DNA from: Candidatus Methanofastidiosia archaeon
Lineage (GTDB): Archaea > Methanobacteriota_B > Thermococci > Methanofastidiosales > NM3
Assembly: GCA_020854925.1 (NCBI GenBank)
Contig: JAHKLV010000093.1
Span: forward strand, 1 to 44,774
DNA: 44,774 bases
Reading direction: 5' to 3'
Part shown: one piece after another, positions 24,832 through 33,200 of the stretch
Layout of the letters: each line of letters starts with the position of its first letter
Numbering within the stretch: position 1 is the stretch's first letter
Translations under genes and position numbers: made by a program
Notes under the pieces: generated by a model
Databases searched by the model: none
Seen by the model: the letters and a program-made list of their open reading frames with translations, nothing else
Told to the model about the DNA's origin: nothing

Positions 24832-25920
24832 ATGCACATGGAACGGGAAATGAGTGCTCATGAGCGGCTAGTGCCCCGCGCCACGGGAACAGGGGACCTT
24901 TTTGCCGTGCGGGGGAAGCAGCGGTACCTTCTCATCTTGATGTGTATGCTTCTTTGTTCCATCATGCTATCCTTGGCGCTAGGTGCGTATGCCGTTTCTT
25001 TGAAGGGCACCGTATCCGTTCTTGTAGCGCACCTTACTCCTTTTGGGGACGTAGGCAGCCTCCATCCCGTGCAGGACAAGGTCATCTGGAACCTACGCTT
25101 TCCACGGATACTCGTGGCGATTGTCGTGGGCGTGTCGCTTTCCGTTTCTGGTGCCGTCTTCCAGAGCGTGTTTCGAAACCCTCTTGTCGAGCCGTATATC
25201 CTCGGCGTCTCATCGGGGTCCGCTTTTGGCGCAGCATGCAGCATCGTCTTTCCCACAATTTTTTTCTCGGTACAAGGCACCGCTTTTCTCTTTGGTTCCG
25301 TGGCCGTCGGTGCAGCTTACGCACTTTCTCGCGTGCGGGGAGATACGCCCGTTATCACGCTCGTCCTCTCAGGCGTTATCATCGGTTCTGTTTTCTCCTC
25401 CTTTGTCTCTATTCTCAAATATGTCGCATCCGACACGGCGCTTAGGGACATCGTGTTCTGGCTCATGGGAGGGTTTTACTATGCATCATGGGACGACGTG
25501 TTCGTATCATTGCCGATAGTCACCCTCTCGATTCTCTTTTTATGGTCCTATGGGTGGAAACTAAACATCCTCTCCATGGGCGACGAGGAGGCGCGCTGCC
25601 TTGGCGTCAATCCAGAACACGCAAAGCTTGCAGTGGTATCTGTCGCTACGCTCCTTACCGCCTATGCGGTGTCACTTGCCGGCATCATCGCGTGGGTCGG
25701 GCTCATGATGCCTCATGCCGCCCGATTGCTCTTTGGGCCTGACAACAGATACGTGCTTCCTGCCTCAGCGCTCATGGGTGCGATATATCTCATCGTCTGT
25801 GACACGATTGCACGGACCGTAGCATCGGCTGAGATACCGGTAGGCATCATCGCCTCGATTCTTGGCGCCCCTTATCTATGCTACCTTCTGCGCAACAAGG
25901 GGCGAGTTATATACGGGTGA
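24832..25920 (+). CDS. FecCD/BtuC-family ABC transporter permease
   Basis: A 362-residue permease of the iron-siderophore/cobalamin/metal-chelate class, predicted to have about ten membrane helices from residue 30 onwards. Family segments include LRFPRILVAIVVGVSLSVSG near residue 85, RNPLVEPYILGVSSGSAFGA, and the C-terminal GIIAWVGLMMPHAARLLFG coupling region. ATG codons at 24832 and 24838 are both possible starts, as the ribosome binding site is weak. It is the first gene of an importer operon. The substrate is not set by the permease; the CooC-like neighbour favours nickel or another metal complex. Confidence 0.92.
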   Translation: MHMEREMSAHERLVPRATGTGDLFAVRGKQRYLLILMCMLLCSIMLSLALGAYAVSLKGTVSVLVAHLTPFGDVGSLHPVQDKVIWNLRFPRILVAIVVGVSLSVSGAVFQSVFRNPLVEPYILGVSSGSAFGAACSIVFPTIFFSVQGTAFLFGSVAVGAAYALSRVRGDTPVITLVLSGVIIGSVFSSFVSILKYVASDTALRDIVFWLMGGFYYASWDDVFVSLPIVTLSILFLWSYGWKLNILSMGDEEARCLGVNPEHAKLAVVSVATLLTAYAVSLAGIIAWVGLMMPHAARLLFGPDNRYVLPASALMGAIYLIVCDTIARTVASAEIPVGIIASILGAPYLCYLLRNKGRVIYG

Positions 25921-25925
25921 ATACC

Positions 25926-26735
25926 ATGAACATGATGGATGTTGGGGACCTCTGGTTCAGCTATGGAAAAAAGCCGATTCTTTCAGGGGCCTCTTTTTTT
26001 GTAGAGGAGGGCACGCTGTGCGGGCTCTTTGGTCCGAACGGTTCGGGAAAGACGACGCTATTTAAATGCTGCCTCAAATTCCTTGCGTATGCCCGGGGAA
26101 CAGTCTGCATGGACGGTACGGACATCTCTGGCCTTTCCGTATCGCAGATGGCACGGCTTGTTTCCTATGTTCCCCAGGACCATGCACCACCGTTTCCCTT
26201 CTTGGTGAAGGAAATTGTGCTCATGGGGCGTTCACCCCATCTTCGGGGCGTGTTTGGCGCAAGCAGCGAGGATAAGCGGAAAGTGTGTGATGTTCTTGAT
26301 TCCATGGGGCTTCTCGATATTGCTGACTCCCCTTACAATCAGCTTTCGGGCGGACAGCGACAGCTCGTGCTCATGGCACGGGCCATAGCGCAGGAAACCC
26401 CGCTCATGTTTCTTGACGAGCCGACCGCAGCACTCGATTTCTCGAACCAACTCAAGGTGTGGAAGCTGGTACGATCGATTGTCGACGACGGGGTTACGGT
26501 TCTCGCCTGTAGCCATGACCCCAATCACGTATCATGGTTTTGTGACAAGGTCGTAGTCATGGGTTCCAACAAGATACTCGATTCGGGACCCCCCGAGGAC
26601 GTGATAACTGACGCAACACTCGGCACGCTCTATGCCGAACCATGTGTACGTTCATACAGTGGTTCTGTACCCGTCATCATACCCCGATTCTCGCCGGGCC
26701 AGATACCTTCTTTCCCGTGGGGGGCATGCCCATGA
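25926..26735 (+). CDS. FecE/BtuD-type ABC transporter ATPase
   Basis: A 269-residue ATPase energising the FecCD permease. Walker A is GPNGSGKTT at residues 36-44; the signature LSGGQRQ and Walker B LMFLDEPTAALD follow, with the H-loop in CSHD. The start at MNMMDVGDL follows GGTGA and lies 5 bases after the permease stop. Its stop overlaps the next start by ATGA. The C-terminal ~25 residues are proline-rich and probably not part of the ATPase fold. Confidence 0.94.
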   Translation: MNMMDVGDLWFSYGKKPILSGASFFVEEGTLCGLFGPNGSGKTTLFKCCLKFLAYARGTVCMDGTDISGLSVSQMARLVSYVPQDHAPPFPFLVKEIVLMGRSPHLRGVFGASSEDKRKVCDVLDSMGLLDIADSPYNQLSGGQRQLVLMARAIAQETPLMFLDEPTAALDFSNQLKVWKLVRSIVDDGVTVLACSHDPNHVSWFCDKVVVMGSNKILDSGPPEDVITDATLGTLYAEPCVRSYSGSVPVIIPRFSPGQIPSFPWGACP

Positions 26736-27589
26736 GAGGTGGCTCCCCTGTCGACTGGAACGATGAGTGGAATGCACGCCTGGATAGCAATATGTCTTCG
26801 CGGGCGTGGGGGGACTGTGCCTCGATGTGGGTGACAAAAGAGCAAGCGCTTGCCTATCTCAGGATGTCACGGGAGGATGAAGGTCGCACGAGAGAGGAAT
26901 TGAACTCCTTGCCCCTTACCCCGGGCTCACGTGTTCTGGACATCGGTGCAGGGCCCGGTACCCTCGCCCTACCCCTCTCACGAATGGTGGCGCACGTTAC
27001 CGCCGTGGAGCCTGCAGAAGGCATGATTGGAGTGCTCAGGGAGCGCCTTTCCCAGGAATCGGTGACAAACGTGGCATGTATACAGAAGCGTTGGGAGGAT
27101 GTCTCAGTGAAACGGGAGCTGCCTCAACCGTACGACGTTGTCATCGCTTCGTATTCACTAGGAATGAAGGATATTCGAACAGCGCTCTCTGCCATGAACC
27201 TCGCTTCATGCGCCTGGGTCTACATATATTGGTTTGCGGGCATGAAATCATGGGAACAACTGATGGCAGACGTGTGGCCCCGGCTTCATGGGAGGAAATA
27301 TCAACCTGGGCCAAAGGCAAACGTCATCTTCAACGTCCTTTATGACATGGGGTATTGCCCCTGCATCGATGTCGAGCGCGTTGAGCGCACCAGGGAGTAT
27401 GGTTCGCTCGATGAGGCAGTCGCTGACTTTAGTCAGCGATTCCGTATCGATACGTCGGAACAAAGGTGTGAGCTAGCAGCGTATCTTCAGGATACACTCG
27501 AGCGTGAACATGCACGCTATGTCTACCATGGTTTTCACAATCGTGTCAAACTGTGGTGGCATGTGCATGATTCAAAAGTTATAGACTAG
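26732..27589 (+). CDS. Class I SAM-dependent methyltransferase inside the importer operon
   Basis: A 285-residue Rossmann-fold methyltransferase. Motif I VLDIGAGPGTLALPLS lies near residues 67-82, followed by the acidic VTAVEPAEGM and the motif-IV-like YDVVIASYSLGM. The start is fixed by the ATGA overlap with the ATPase gene, which ties it translationally to the transporter. The substrate is unknown. Because it lies between the ATPase and the binding protein, it may modify a metallophore, a corrinoid or a component of the importer. That is inference. Confidence 0.85.
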   Translation: MRGGSPVDWNDEWNARLDSNMSSRAWGDCASMWVTKEQALAYLRMSREDEGRTREELNSLPLTPGSRVLDIGAGPGTLALPLSRMVAHVTAVEPAEGMIGVLRERLSQESVTNVACIQKRWEDVSVKRELPQPYDVVIASYSLGMKDIRTALSAMNLASCAWVYIYWFAGMKSWEQLMADVWPRLHGRKYQPGPKANVIFNVLYDMGYCPCIDVERVERTREYGSLDEAVADFSQRFRIDTSEQRCELAAYLQDTLEREHARYVYHGFHNRVKLWWHVHDSKVID

Positions 27590-27598
27590 GTGAACCGT

Positions 27599-28813
27599 AT
27601 GAACGTACTACGAAAGGGACTCATATACGCAATGATGGCCATCCTATTACTCTCCTTGGCGGCAGCTGGATGCATAGGCAAGGCTGAAACGGGGGACACA
27701 TCACCGAATGCCCAGCCAACTACCCGCACGATTACCGATATGCGGGGCGTTGAGGTCACGATTCCCGCGACACCCTCGCGTGTTGTCGATATCAGCAGGG
27801 GTCTTGTCGATGAGGTCATGTATATCTTTGGGCTTGATGATACCATTGTAGGAGGTAGTTTTTATCAGGGGTCGGTGAAGCCGGGCGAGTATGTATGGGA
27901 TGACGTAGACTATACCGTCAACACGTACATTTCGATGGTGCTCATGCCACGCCTTGCCGATGCGAGCGAGGTCACCAACGTGGGTGGCTTCGGGGGACCT
28001 TATGGTGGTGTCCCTAAAGTTGAGACCGTTCTCTCCCTCGAACCGGATCTGCTTATCCTGCGTGATTTTGGCGGGGATGACGAAAACACCTCGAATTTTA
28101 TCTCGCTCATTGAGGAAGTTGGCATACCAGTCGTTGTGCTCAAGTACCCCGATTGCTATGCCGTTCCATCCCCCGATAGCATTTACGAGGAAGTACGAGT
28201 ACTAGGGGCAGTATTTGGGTATGAGGAATCTGCAGAATCCATCATTGTTACAATGAAAAGCCGGGTAGATACCGTCATAGAGCGCACATCAACGGTCCCC
28301 GTTGATGAGCGGCCCTCAGTCCTGTTCTTTGGAGCGCCTACCTGGGCAGGAGACCAAGGTGGCGTGGGTGTCGCTTTTGGAACTGGCACTATCGAAGTTG
28401 CTTTCCTCAACTCTGTGCTTCACGGATGCTCGGCGTACACGGGAAGTGGCCGTACCCTTGTCTCCTCTGAGCAGGTTCTTGCCATGGACCCCGATGTAAT
28501 ACTACTCCCCACCTGGAGCGGGTACCACCCCCCTCGCCAGCTCTATGAAGCAGCATACAGCGAGATTGCGGACTTGCGCGCCCTGCGGGAAGGGTCAGTC
28601 TATGCCCTTGCCACCACACCAGTCAACTCACAGAGGCTCGAATTTTCCATCAACCTCATGATAGCTGCCAAGGCACTGTACCCCTCACTCTTTGATGACA
28701 TCGACCTCGGTACGTGGATACGTGCGTACCTCTCCGAGTTGTACGGCACCGACGAGGCAATGATAGAAGGGATGGTGGATGCCCTTATGCTCGCGTATCT
28801 CGAGATAGCATAA
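27599..28813 (+). CDS. FecB-type substrate-binding lipoprotein
   Basis: A 404-residue solute-binding protein of the metal-chelate importer. The N-terminus is a lipoprotein signal with lipobox LAAAGC near residue 25, followed by a Thr/Pro-rich linker. The binding domain has the family start RTITDMRGVEVTIPATPSRVVD and LLILRDFGG, with a second lobe ending at about residue 385. Start ATG 27599 is chosen because GGTGA lies 5 bases upstream; a GTG three codons earlier lies on that site. It follows the methyltransferase by 9 bases. Confidence 0.92.
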   Translation: MNVLRKGLIYAMMAILLLSLAAAGCIGKAETGDTSPNAQPTTRTITDMRGVEVTIPATPSRVVDISRGLVDEVMYIFGLDDTIVGGSFYQGSVKPGEYVWDDVDYTVNTYISMVLMPRLADASEVTNVGGFGGPYGGVPKVETVLSLEPDLLILRDFGGDDENTSNFISLIEEVGIPVVVLKYPDCYAVPSPDSIYEEVRVLGAVFGYEESAESIIVTMKSRVDTVIERTSTVPVDERPSVLFFGAPTWAGDQGGVGVAFGTGTIEVAFLNSVLHGCSAYTGSGRTLVSSEQVLAMDPDVILLPTWSGYHPPRQLYEAAYSEIADLRALREGSVYALATTPVNSQRLEFSINLMIAAKALYPSLFDDIDLGTWIRAYLSELYGTDEAMIEGMVDALMLAYLEIA

Positions 28814-28871
28814 GGACTATCAATGGGCACGCGTCGTGCAGTGTCCGTTAGAACGATTAAGAGGTAAGACT

Positions 28872-29630
28872 ATGAAGATAGTTATCTGTGGAAAAGGAGG
28901 AAGCGGCAAAAGCACCATCGCCACGCTTCTAGCAAACGATTTTGTTGCAGCAGGAAAAAAGGTCGTCCTTGTGGATACCGACGAGTCCAACAAGGGGCTT
29001 CATCGGTTGGTAGGGACGACACCACCCCGGGACCTTATGGATCATTTAGGCGGAAAGAAGCACGTGATTGAAGCCATGCGGTCATCTCCGCGTGAATCCT
29101 GGCCTATGAATTCGCTCACGAAAGGATTCACCCTTGATTATTTCCCCGAAGCGTATGTTAGCCGAACTCGTTCGGTACGCCTGGTGTCCATAGGCAAGAT
29201 TCATGATTTTGGCGAGGGGTGTGCCTGCCCAATGGGGATGCTGGCGAAAACTTTTCTTGAGGGCCTCACCCTTGCCCCAGATGAGGTTGCACTGGTGGAC
29301 ACCGAAGCTGGTATCGAGCATTTTGGGCGGGGGGTAGAAGAGCGTGCAGATGCAGTGCTCATGATCCTCGACCCTTCGTACGAGTCTGTTCTCCTTGCCA
29401 AACAGGTCGCTGAGTTGGTGGGTGTCAAGGGCATTCCGCTCTACTATCTTATCAACAAGGCAGATGAGCAAGTGGCAGACCACATCCGTTCCGCCCTTTC
29501 TGAAGACCCGCGAATCGTAGGTGTTATACGACCGGACGAAACCATTTTGGTCAGTGGATTAAAGGGGGATAGCCTCGTTGGAGGGCATCCGGTGACTGCC
29601 GCTTTTGTTGCTAAGATGGTATCGGGCTGA
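28872..29630 (+). CDS. cooC: CooC-like nickel-maturation ATPase (MinD/ParA family)
   Basis: A 252-residue deviant-Walker P-loop ATPase. GKGGSGKST at residues 7-15 has the signature lysine, and VDTDESNKGLH is the switch region. A CxC motif (C117 and C119 in GEGCACPMG) matches the metal-binding dimer-interface cysteines of CooC, which inserts nickel into carbon monoxide dehydrogenase. The start follows GAGGTAAG. It lies 58 bases after the binding-protein gene in the same direction, so metal uptake and insertion are probably linked. The target enzyme is outside the window. Confidence 0.88.
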   Translation: MKIVICGKGGSGKSTIATLLANDFVAAGKKVVLVDTDESNKGLHRLVGTTPPRDLMDHLGGKKHVIEAMRSSPRESWPMNSLTKGFTLDYFPEAYVSRTRSVRLVSIGKIHDFGEGCACPMGMLAKTFLEGLTLAPDEVALVDTEAGIEHFGRGVEERADAVLMILDPSYESVLLAKQVAELVGVKGIPLYYLINKADEQVADHIRSALSEDPRIVGVIRPDETILVSGLKGDSLVGGHPVTAAFVAKMVSG

Positions 29631-29652
29631 GAAGGCCCGATTCTTTTTTCTT

Positions 29653-29835
29653 TTATACCCGTGTTATCTTTGCTTCAGCCTCGTCAAGCATCTTGGTGCA
29701 TGTCACCACTATTTCCTTTCCCTTTTCAAAGAGTTCCACGGCTATTTCTAAGGGAAGGTCCCCTTGCTCGAGGGATGACACAATCATTTCCAGTTCCTTG
29801 ATGCCATCCTCGAAGCTGGCCAGTTCATTGTTCAT
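29653..29835 (-). CDS. xseB: Exonuclease VII small subunit (XseB)
   Basis: A 60-residue helical-hairpin protein, normal for XseB. It carries the family pattern FEDGIKELEMIVSSLEQGDLPLE...ELFEKGKE. The ATG at MNNELASFE follows an excellent AAGGAGG site and overlaps the xseA stop region by 11 bases; a longer start would lie upstream of that site. XseB oligomerises along the XseA helices. It is bacterial-type in origin. Confidence 0.93.
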   Translation of the reverse strand: MNNELASFEDGIKELEMIVSSLEQGDLPLEIAVELFEKGKEIVVTCTKMLDEAEAKITRV

Positions 29836-31054
29836 GGTATTCCTCCTTTTCAATGATTTTTGCGGTCAGTGATCCGTTTTTCACCCTGATAGACACTATG
29901 TCGCCTTCGTGCACATCCTTGGTGGTCCGCAGTGCCTGCCCGTCCTTCATGACGATACAATATCCGCGCTCTATGACGGCAAGGGGGTCGAGCGTGACAA
30001 GCTTGCCTTCAAGACGCTGGACGAGATGGCGCTGCCGGTCGATATGTCGCCGGTATGCCGCATCGAGTCGCTCGGCACCGAATGCCGCCCCCTGGCGGTG
30101 TCGGTCAAGCACCATCCGTGGATGGACCGTTTCCATGCGTGCCAGGAGGGCGGCCAGTTCCGACCTTCTCATATGGAGATACATGGCGGCCACCGAGCGT
30201 GACCGTGCATGGAGCAGCTTGAGCCGGTCGAGCTCTTCTGACATGTTGCGCGTCACAAGCACCGCCGCCTGTGTGGGCGTTGTGGCGGCCACGTCTGCCA
30301 CGTACTCGGCTATGGTATGGTCAATCTCGTGCCCGACACCGCAGATGACGGGTATTTTGCATGTGGCAATGGTGCGTGCCACCTCCTCCTCGTTGAACGG
30401 CCAGAGCTCCTCGATGGAACCGCCGCCTCGTGCCAGGATGATGGTGTCAACCCCTGGTATCCCTTCAGCCTTTTTCAGTGCCGAAACGATGTCGTCTTTT
30501 GCATACATGCCCTGGACTTTAGCAGGTACGACCACCAGCTCGACGAAGGGGTTCCTGGCAATAAGCTGATTGATGATGTCCTGGAGCGCTGCACCTTCCG
30601 GGGAGGTGACAACGGCTATTTTTTTGGGGTATTGCGTTGGTTTTTTCTTTCTTCCGAGGTCAAAGAGCCCCTCTTTTTCCAACATCTCCTTGAGCCGGAG
30701 AAAACGGGCATAGAGGGCCCCTTCCCCTTGGTCCTGCACCGTCTCGACAATACAGGTCAGCTTGCCGTAGGGCGCGTAAAAATCGATATAGCCCGTGACC
30801 ACCATGGTCTTGCCTTCTTGGGGCAGGCAGGCTGCTGCTCCCGCCCGATTGGAGAAGAGGGCGCAGCTGATTCTCGCCGCACTGTCCTTGAGCTCAAAGT
30901 AGTAGTGGCCATGGGAGGGCGATACGCGAAAGATTTCCCCAACAACACGTACCCCGCGCAGGTCTGGATTGGCAGAAAGGGTCTTTTGTACAAGGGCGCA
31001 CAGTTCGGAAACGGTCCGTACCGGTTCCTCCGCGGGGGTAAGCTTCATCTGCAT
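29825..31054 (-). CDS. xseA: Exonuclease VII large subunit (XseA)
   Basis: Catalytic subunit of the metal-independent single-strand exonuclease. The N-terminal OB-fold (VRVVGEIFRVSPSHGHYYFE) occupies about residues 30-95 of this 409-residue form. The catalytic domain shows KKIAVVTSPEGAALQDI, ARGGGSIEELWPFNEE and CGVGHEIDHTIAEYVADVAA, followed by coiled helices and a C-terminal strand region. The start at MQMKLTPAE follows GGGAGG. Exonuclease VII is mainly bacterial, so ancient transfer is likely. It overlaps the membrane-anchored nuclease gene upstream by 10 bases. Confidence 0.95.
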   Translation of the reverse strand: MQMKLTPAEEPVRTVSELCALVQKTLSANPDLRGVRVVGEIFRVSPSHGHYYFELKDSAARISCALFSNRAGAAACLPQEGKTMVVTGYIDFYAPYGKLTCIVETVQDQGEGALYARFLRLKEMLEKEGLFDLGRKKKPTQYPKKIAVVTSPEGAALQDIINQLIARNPFVELVVVPAKVQGMYAKDDIVSALKKAEGIPGVDTIILARGGGSIEELWPFNEEEVARTIATCKIPVICGVGHEIDHTIAEYVADVAATTPTQAAVLVTRNMSEELDRLKLLHARSRSVAAMYLHMRRSELAALLARMETVHPRMVLDRHRQGAAFGAERLDAAYRRHIDRQRHLVQRLEGKLVTLDPLAVIERGYCIVMKDGQALRTTKDVHEGDIVSIRVKNGSLTAKIIEKEEYHEQ

Positions 31055-31443
31055 CGGTATTCCTCCCACCTGACGCTTCCGCGTTCAATGGCCTCTTTCA
31101 GGCTCCGCTCTACGGGAGAAAGGCGAGACGAACCGGTTTTCACCTCCACAAAGACGACCTCCTCAACACCCTTGCCGTCAAGTCCCTCAAAGACGATGAA
31201 GTCCACCGGTTTACCTATGAATCGTGCCTCGGAGGGATTGTGGCCAAAATTGGGTAGGTACGGCGCAAGCTGTTCATTCACCTGGCCGGCAATGACCGCC
31301 CTTGAACGTGTTGCGACATCTTTTCTCATGCTGGGAATGGAGCGTTCCCACGCCCTGTTTGCCTTGAGCATGCCGTAATGTGTTCCGATAAAGATGCCGA
31401 TAAGGGTGGAGACGATTACTGCCACGTAATATTGCCAGTCCAT
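31045..31443 (-). CDS. Membrane-anchored Holliday-junction-resolvase-like endonuclease
   Basis: A 132-residue protein with an N-terminal membrane helix (YYVAVIVSTLIGIFIGTHYG) followed by a domain resembling the archaeal Hjr/PD-(D/E)xK nucleases. The motif FIVFEGLDGKGVEEVVFVEVKTG supplies the catalytic D...ExK pattern (VDFIVFEG, FVEVKTG). The family is annotated in general as a predicted endonuclease related to Holliday junction resolvase. The start at MDWQYY follows AAGGGTG; an earlier ATG is possible. It is the first gene of a leftward unit with xseA and xseB, which suggests DNA processing at the membrane. Confidence 0.82.
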   Translation of the reverse strand: MDWQYYVAVIVSTLIGIFIGTHYGMLKANRAWERSIPSMRKDVATRSRAVIAGQVNEQLAPYLPNFGHNPSEARFIGKPVDFIVFEGLDGKGVEEVVFVEVKTGSSRLSPVERSLKEAIERGSVRWEEYRCR

Positions 31444-31504
31444 AGGCACCCTTATGTCCATATCCTTATCTGTGTTGTGGTGGCGAGGTGGTAACGAGAA
31501 CGAG

Positions 31505-31592
31505 TGGTGCGGGGGAAGGGATTTGAACCCTCGAACTTCTACAAGACTAGGCCCTGAACCTAGCGCCTTTGACCAATCTCGGCAACCCCCGC
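31505..31592 (-). tRNA. tRNA-Leu (CAG), CCA encoded
   Basis: The minus strand folds into a cloverleaf with acceptor GCGGGGG paired to CCCCCGC, anticodon loop TTCAGGG giving CAG (leucine), and a long variable arm typical of class II tRNAs. The T-arm segment GGGTTCAAATCCC is intact. Discriminator A at 31508 is followed by a genomically encoded CCA at 31505-31507. No intron is seen. A TATA-like CTTTAATACG lies about 35-45 bases upstream on the same strand. Confidence 0.95.
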
Positions 31593-31714
31593 ACTATATG
31601 GTGCAGATGAACGTATGTGAATGCGTATTAAAGCTTTTTGCTTTGGGCGATGACCTTTCGTTCGGTGCCGTTGTCCCGTGTTCGAGCGATGGCACCCCCG
31701 GGTACCGATACCCG

Positions 31715-32575
31715 CTATGGGGGTATGAAGACAAAGGAACGGACAATCATTTCCTGGTCTTGGCCGTCTTCGGGCGTCCTTCCCGAATAAAGGTAATAGT
31801 TGAGGTGGACCGATTCACCCGCAGGAACAGGCACGTCGCCGGTATACGTCCATGAAGCGTAGGTAAAGCGGGATGCAGCGGGGTCTGAGACATGGCCGGG
31901 GAGCGCATGGAATGTTATCGCGTCTTCTGTCCATTCAAAGAGAAGGGTCGAGAGCGCGGGCATCGGTCCGATGGTCCGCCAAGCGATGCGTCCGTGATAC
32001 GCCGGTTGGACGACAAACTGCACGACCGGCCTTGCGTTTCTCACAAGTACCTCAATGTCAATCTCGTTGTAGTGGGCGGTATCGGCGCCGTATGTGAACA
32101 GACCGAGTACCACATGGGGGTCTATGTCGTCAAGCGGGGTATCGAGAAAAAAGACATAGCTGCCGTACCCGAACGTTTCATGGGATATGACTTCTGCGGC
32201 ATACCATGTCCCGTCACGCTCCCTGATGGCAAGATGAAGGCGTCCCGCCTCGTCTACCCATACCGAATCACCCTTTTGTGAGAAATGGTTGTACTGGGGG
32301 CCGACACGGTATGGGGCATACTTCACCGACCATTCGATGCCTGAAAAGAGCACGGTCTCTTGGATTCCTGCCGAGTCGGAAGGGCCCATTGGGGGGTACA
32401 TCAGCACCGGTTCTGTTCCTTGTGGTGGGGCGACCGGAAATCGCGTCCCAAGGGGGAGGGGGGGTGCGGTGATGCCCACGGCGGGGGGATGCGGCCCCAT
32501 GTATGCCGCGGCAACGCTTCCAACCAAGGCCACAAGCACAAGGGCAAGCACCACTTTCCCTGGTCGAAAGCGCAT
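31715..32575 (-). CDS. Secreted GH16-like beta-glucanase-fold protein
   Basis: A 286-residue protein with an N-terminal signal peptide or anchor (about residues 8-25, VVLALVLVALVGSVAAAY), a proline-rich linker, and a concanavalin-like domain from about residue 75. The GH16 catalytic signature ExDxE is present as EIDIE (E171, D173, E175). FGYGSYVFFLDTP and aromatic segments also fit the family. GH16 enzymes cleave beta-1,3 or beta-1,4 glucans and galactans. The substrate is unknown, and such a protein is unusual in a methanogen-like genome. It lies beside tRNA-Leu and a transposon remnant. Confidence 0.8.
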   Translation of the reverse strand: MRFRPGKVVLALVLVALVGSVAAAYMGPHPPAVGITAPPLPLGTRFPVAPPQGTEPVLMYPPMGPSDSAGIQETVLFSGIEWSVKYAPYRVGPQYNHFSQKGDSVWVDEAGRLHLAIRERDGTWYAAEVISHETFGYGSYVFFLDTPLDDIDPHVVLGLFTYGADTAHYNEIDIEVLVRNARPVVQFVVQPAYHGRIAWRTIGPMPALSTLLFEWTEDAITFHALPGHVSDPAASRFTYASWTYTGDVPVPAGESVHLNYYLYSGRTPEDGQDQEMIVRSFVFIPP

Positions 32576-32654
32576 ATAGTATCCAGGGGGTGCGCGCTAC
32601 TTAAGCCTTGCGAGGGCGTAACAGTCACGGCTGTGCACATACCGTATCCTCCCC

Positions 32655-32851
32655 TTATGTGCATTCACATGCGAACCCCATTGCTCCCCATGCCGGATGC
32701 ACGCTTACATCCTCTCTCCACTTCGCAAACGCCCCGGGGAATACCTTCCGTATCACGGTACAGGTGGCGTTGACGTCCGCGTTGATGGGCGTAACGGTTC
32801 CCGACACGAAGAGCCCGCGGTGCCGCGCCTCCCCGCGTATTCCTCGCCGTG
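32655..32851 (-). pseudogene. Frameshifted C-terminal remnant of TnpB (IS200/IS605 family)
   Basis: The minus strand encodes HGEEYAGRR in one frame (32851-32825) and continues as RHRGLFVSGTVT, PINADVN, VIRKVFPGAFA and VHP in the next frame from about base 32825 down to a stop at 32655. Together this matches the C-terminal end of TnpB/OrfB, where RGLF...INADVNGAYNIxRKVxPxAF is typical. One frameshift near 32825, the loss of all upstream catalytic domains and the ending at a stop mark it as a decayed copy. No intact partner tnpA or terminal hairpins were found. Confidence 0.7.
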
Positions 32852-33077
32852 CGTGAGGGTGTGGTGGACGTTTTTTGCCGTGCGGCACCAGTACGGGACG
32901 TGACCACCCTTACGAGCAACCCTCTGCTGTGCGTGACTAGCATGGCACAGGCGCGAGTACGGTGCATCTATCACCGGTACGAGTGTACGGCAGTAACATG
33001 AACAGGCACGTTATGTCCCCAGGGGGGAACGTTATGTTCAGATGTGACTTTTTGTGCGATGCCACAGCACAGCCACG

Positions 33078-33090
33078 AAAGGTTTATATT
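33078..33090 (+). promoter_or_regulatory. BRE/TATA element for pheST
   Basis: The sequence cgaaaggtttatatt is a strong BRE/TATA pair. With transcription starting about 25 bases downstream, the pheS leader would be about 90 bases, long for this genome. The leader holds a 12-codon ATG frame (33170-33208) overlapping the pheS start, of unknown meaning. Confidence 0.55.
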
Positions 33091-33200
33091 GATGCATCCG
33101 ACTGTTCCCCGTATAGGTGTGTGATATGTACCAATTTTGACTGTTGCACCCGGACTCGCGAACCCATACATGAGGATGCCGTCTGGCAGGGGGTCTCTTT

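Larger units (their letters stand above)
32576..33200. other. 625-base region without an intact gene
   Basis: Apart from a TnpB remnant on the minus strand and the pheS promoter/leader, no ribosome binding site plus conserved frame is visible. Short frames on both strands have no family resemblance. The region looks like decayed insertion-sequence DNA between the secreted GH16-like gene and pheS. Confidence 0.6.

Noticed and set aside
31454..31855. A 133-residue plus-strand frame running across the tRNA-Leu gene
   Set aside because: It is the antisense of the tRNA (the peptide contains the familiar GGRDLNPRTST artefact) and runs into the end of the secreted GH16-like gene.
31505..33200. Integrated element attached at tRNA-Leu
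   Set aside because: No duplicate of the tRNA 3' end and no integrase were found in the adjacent region, so only a decayed island is claimed.
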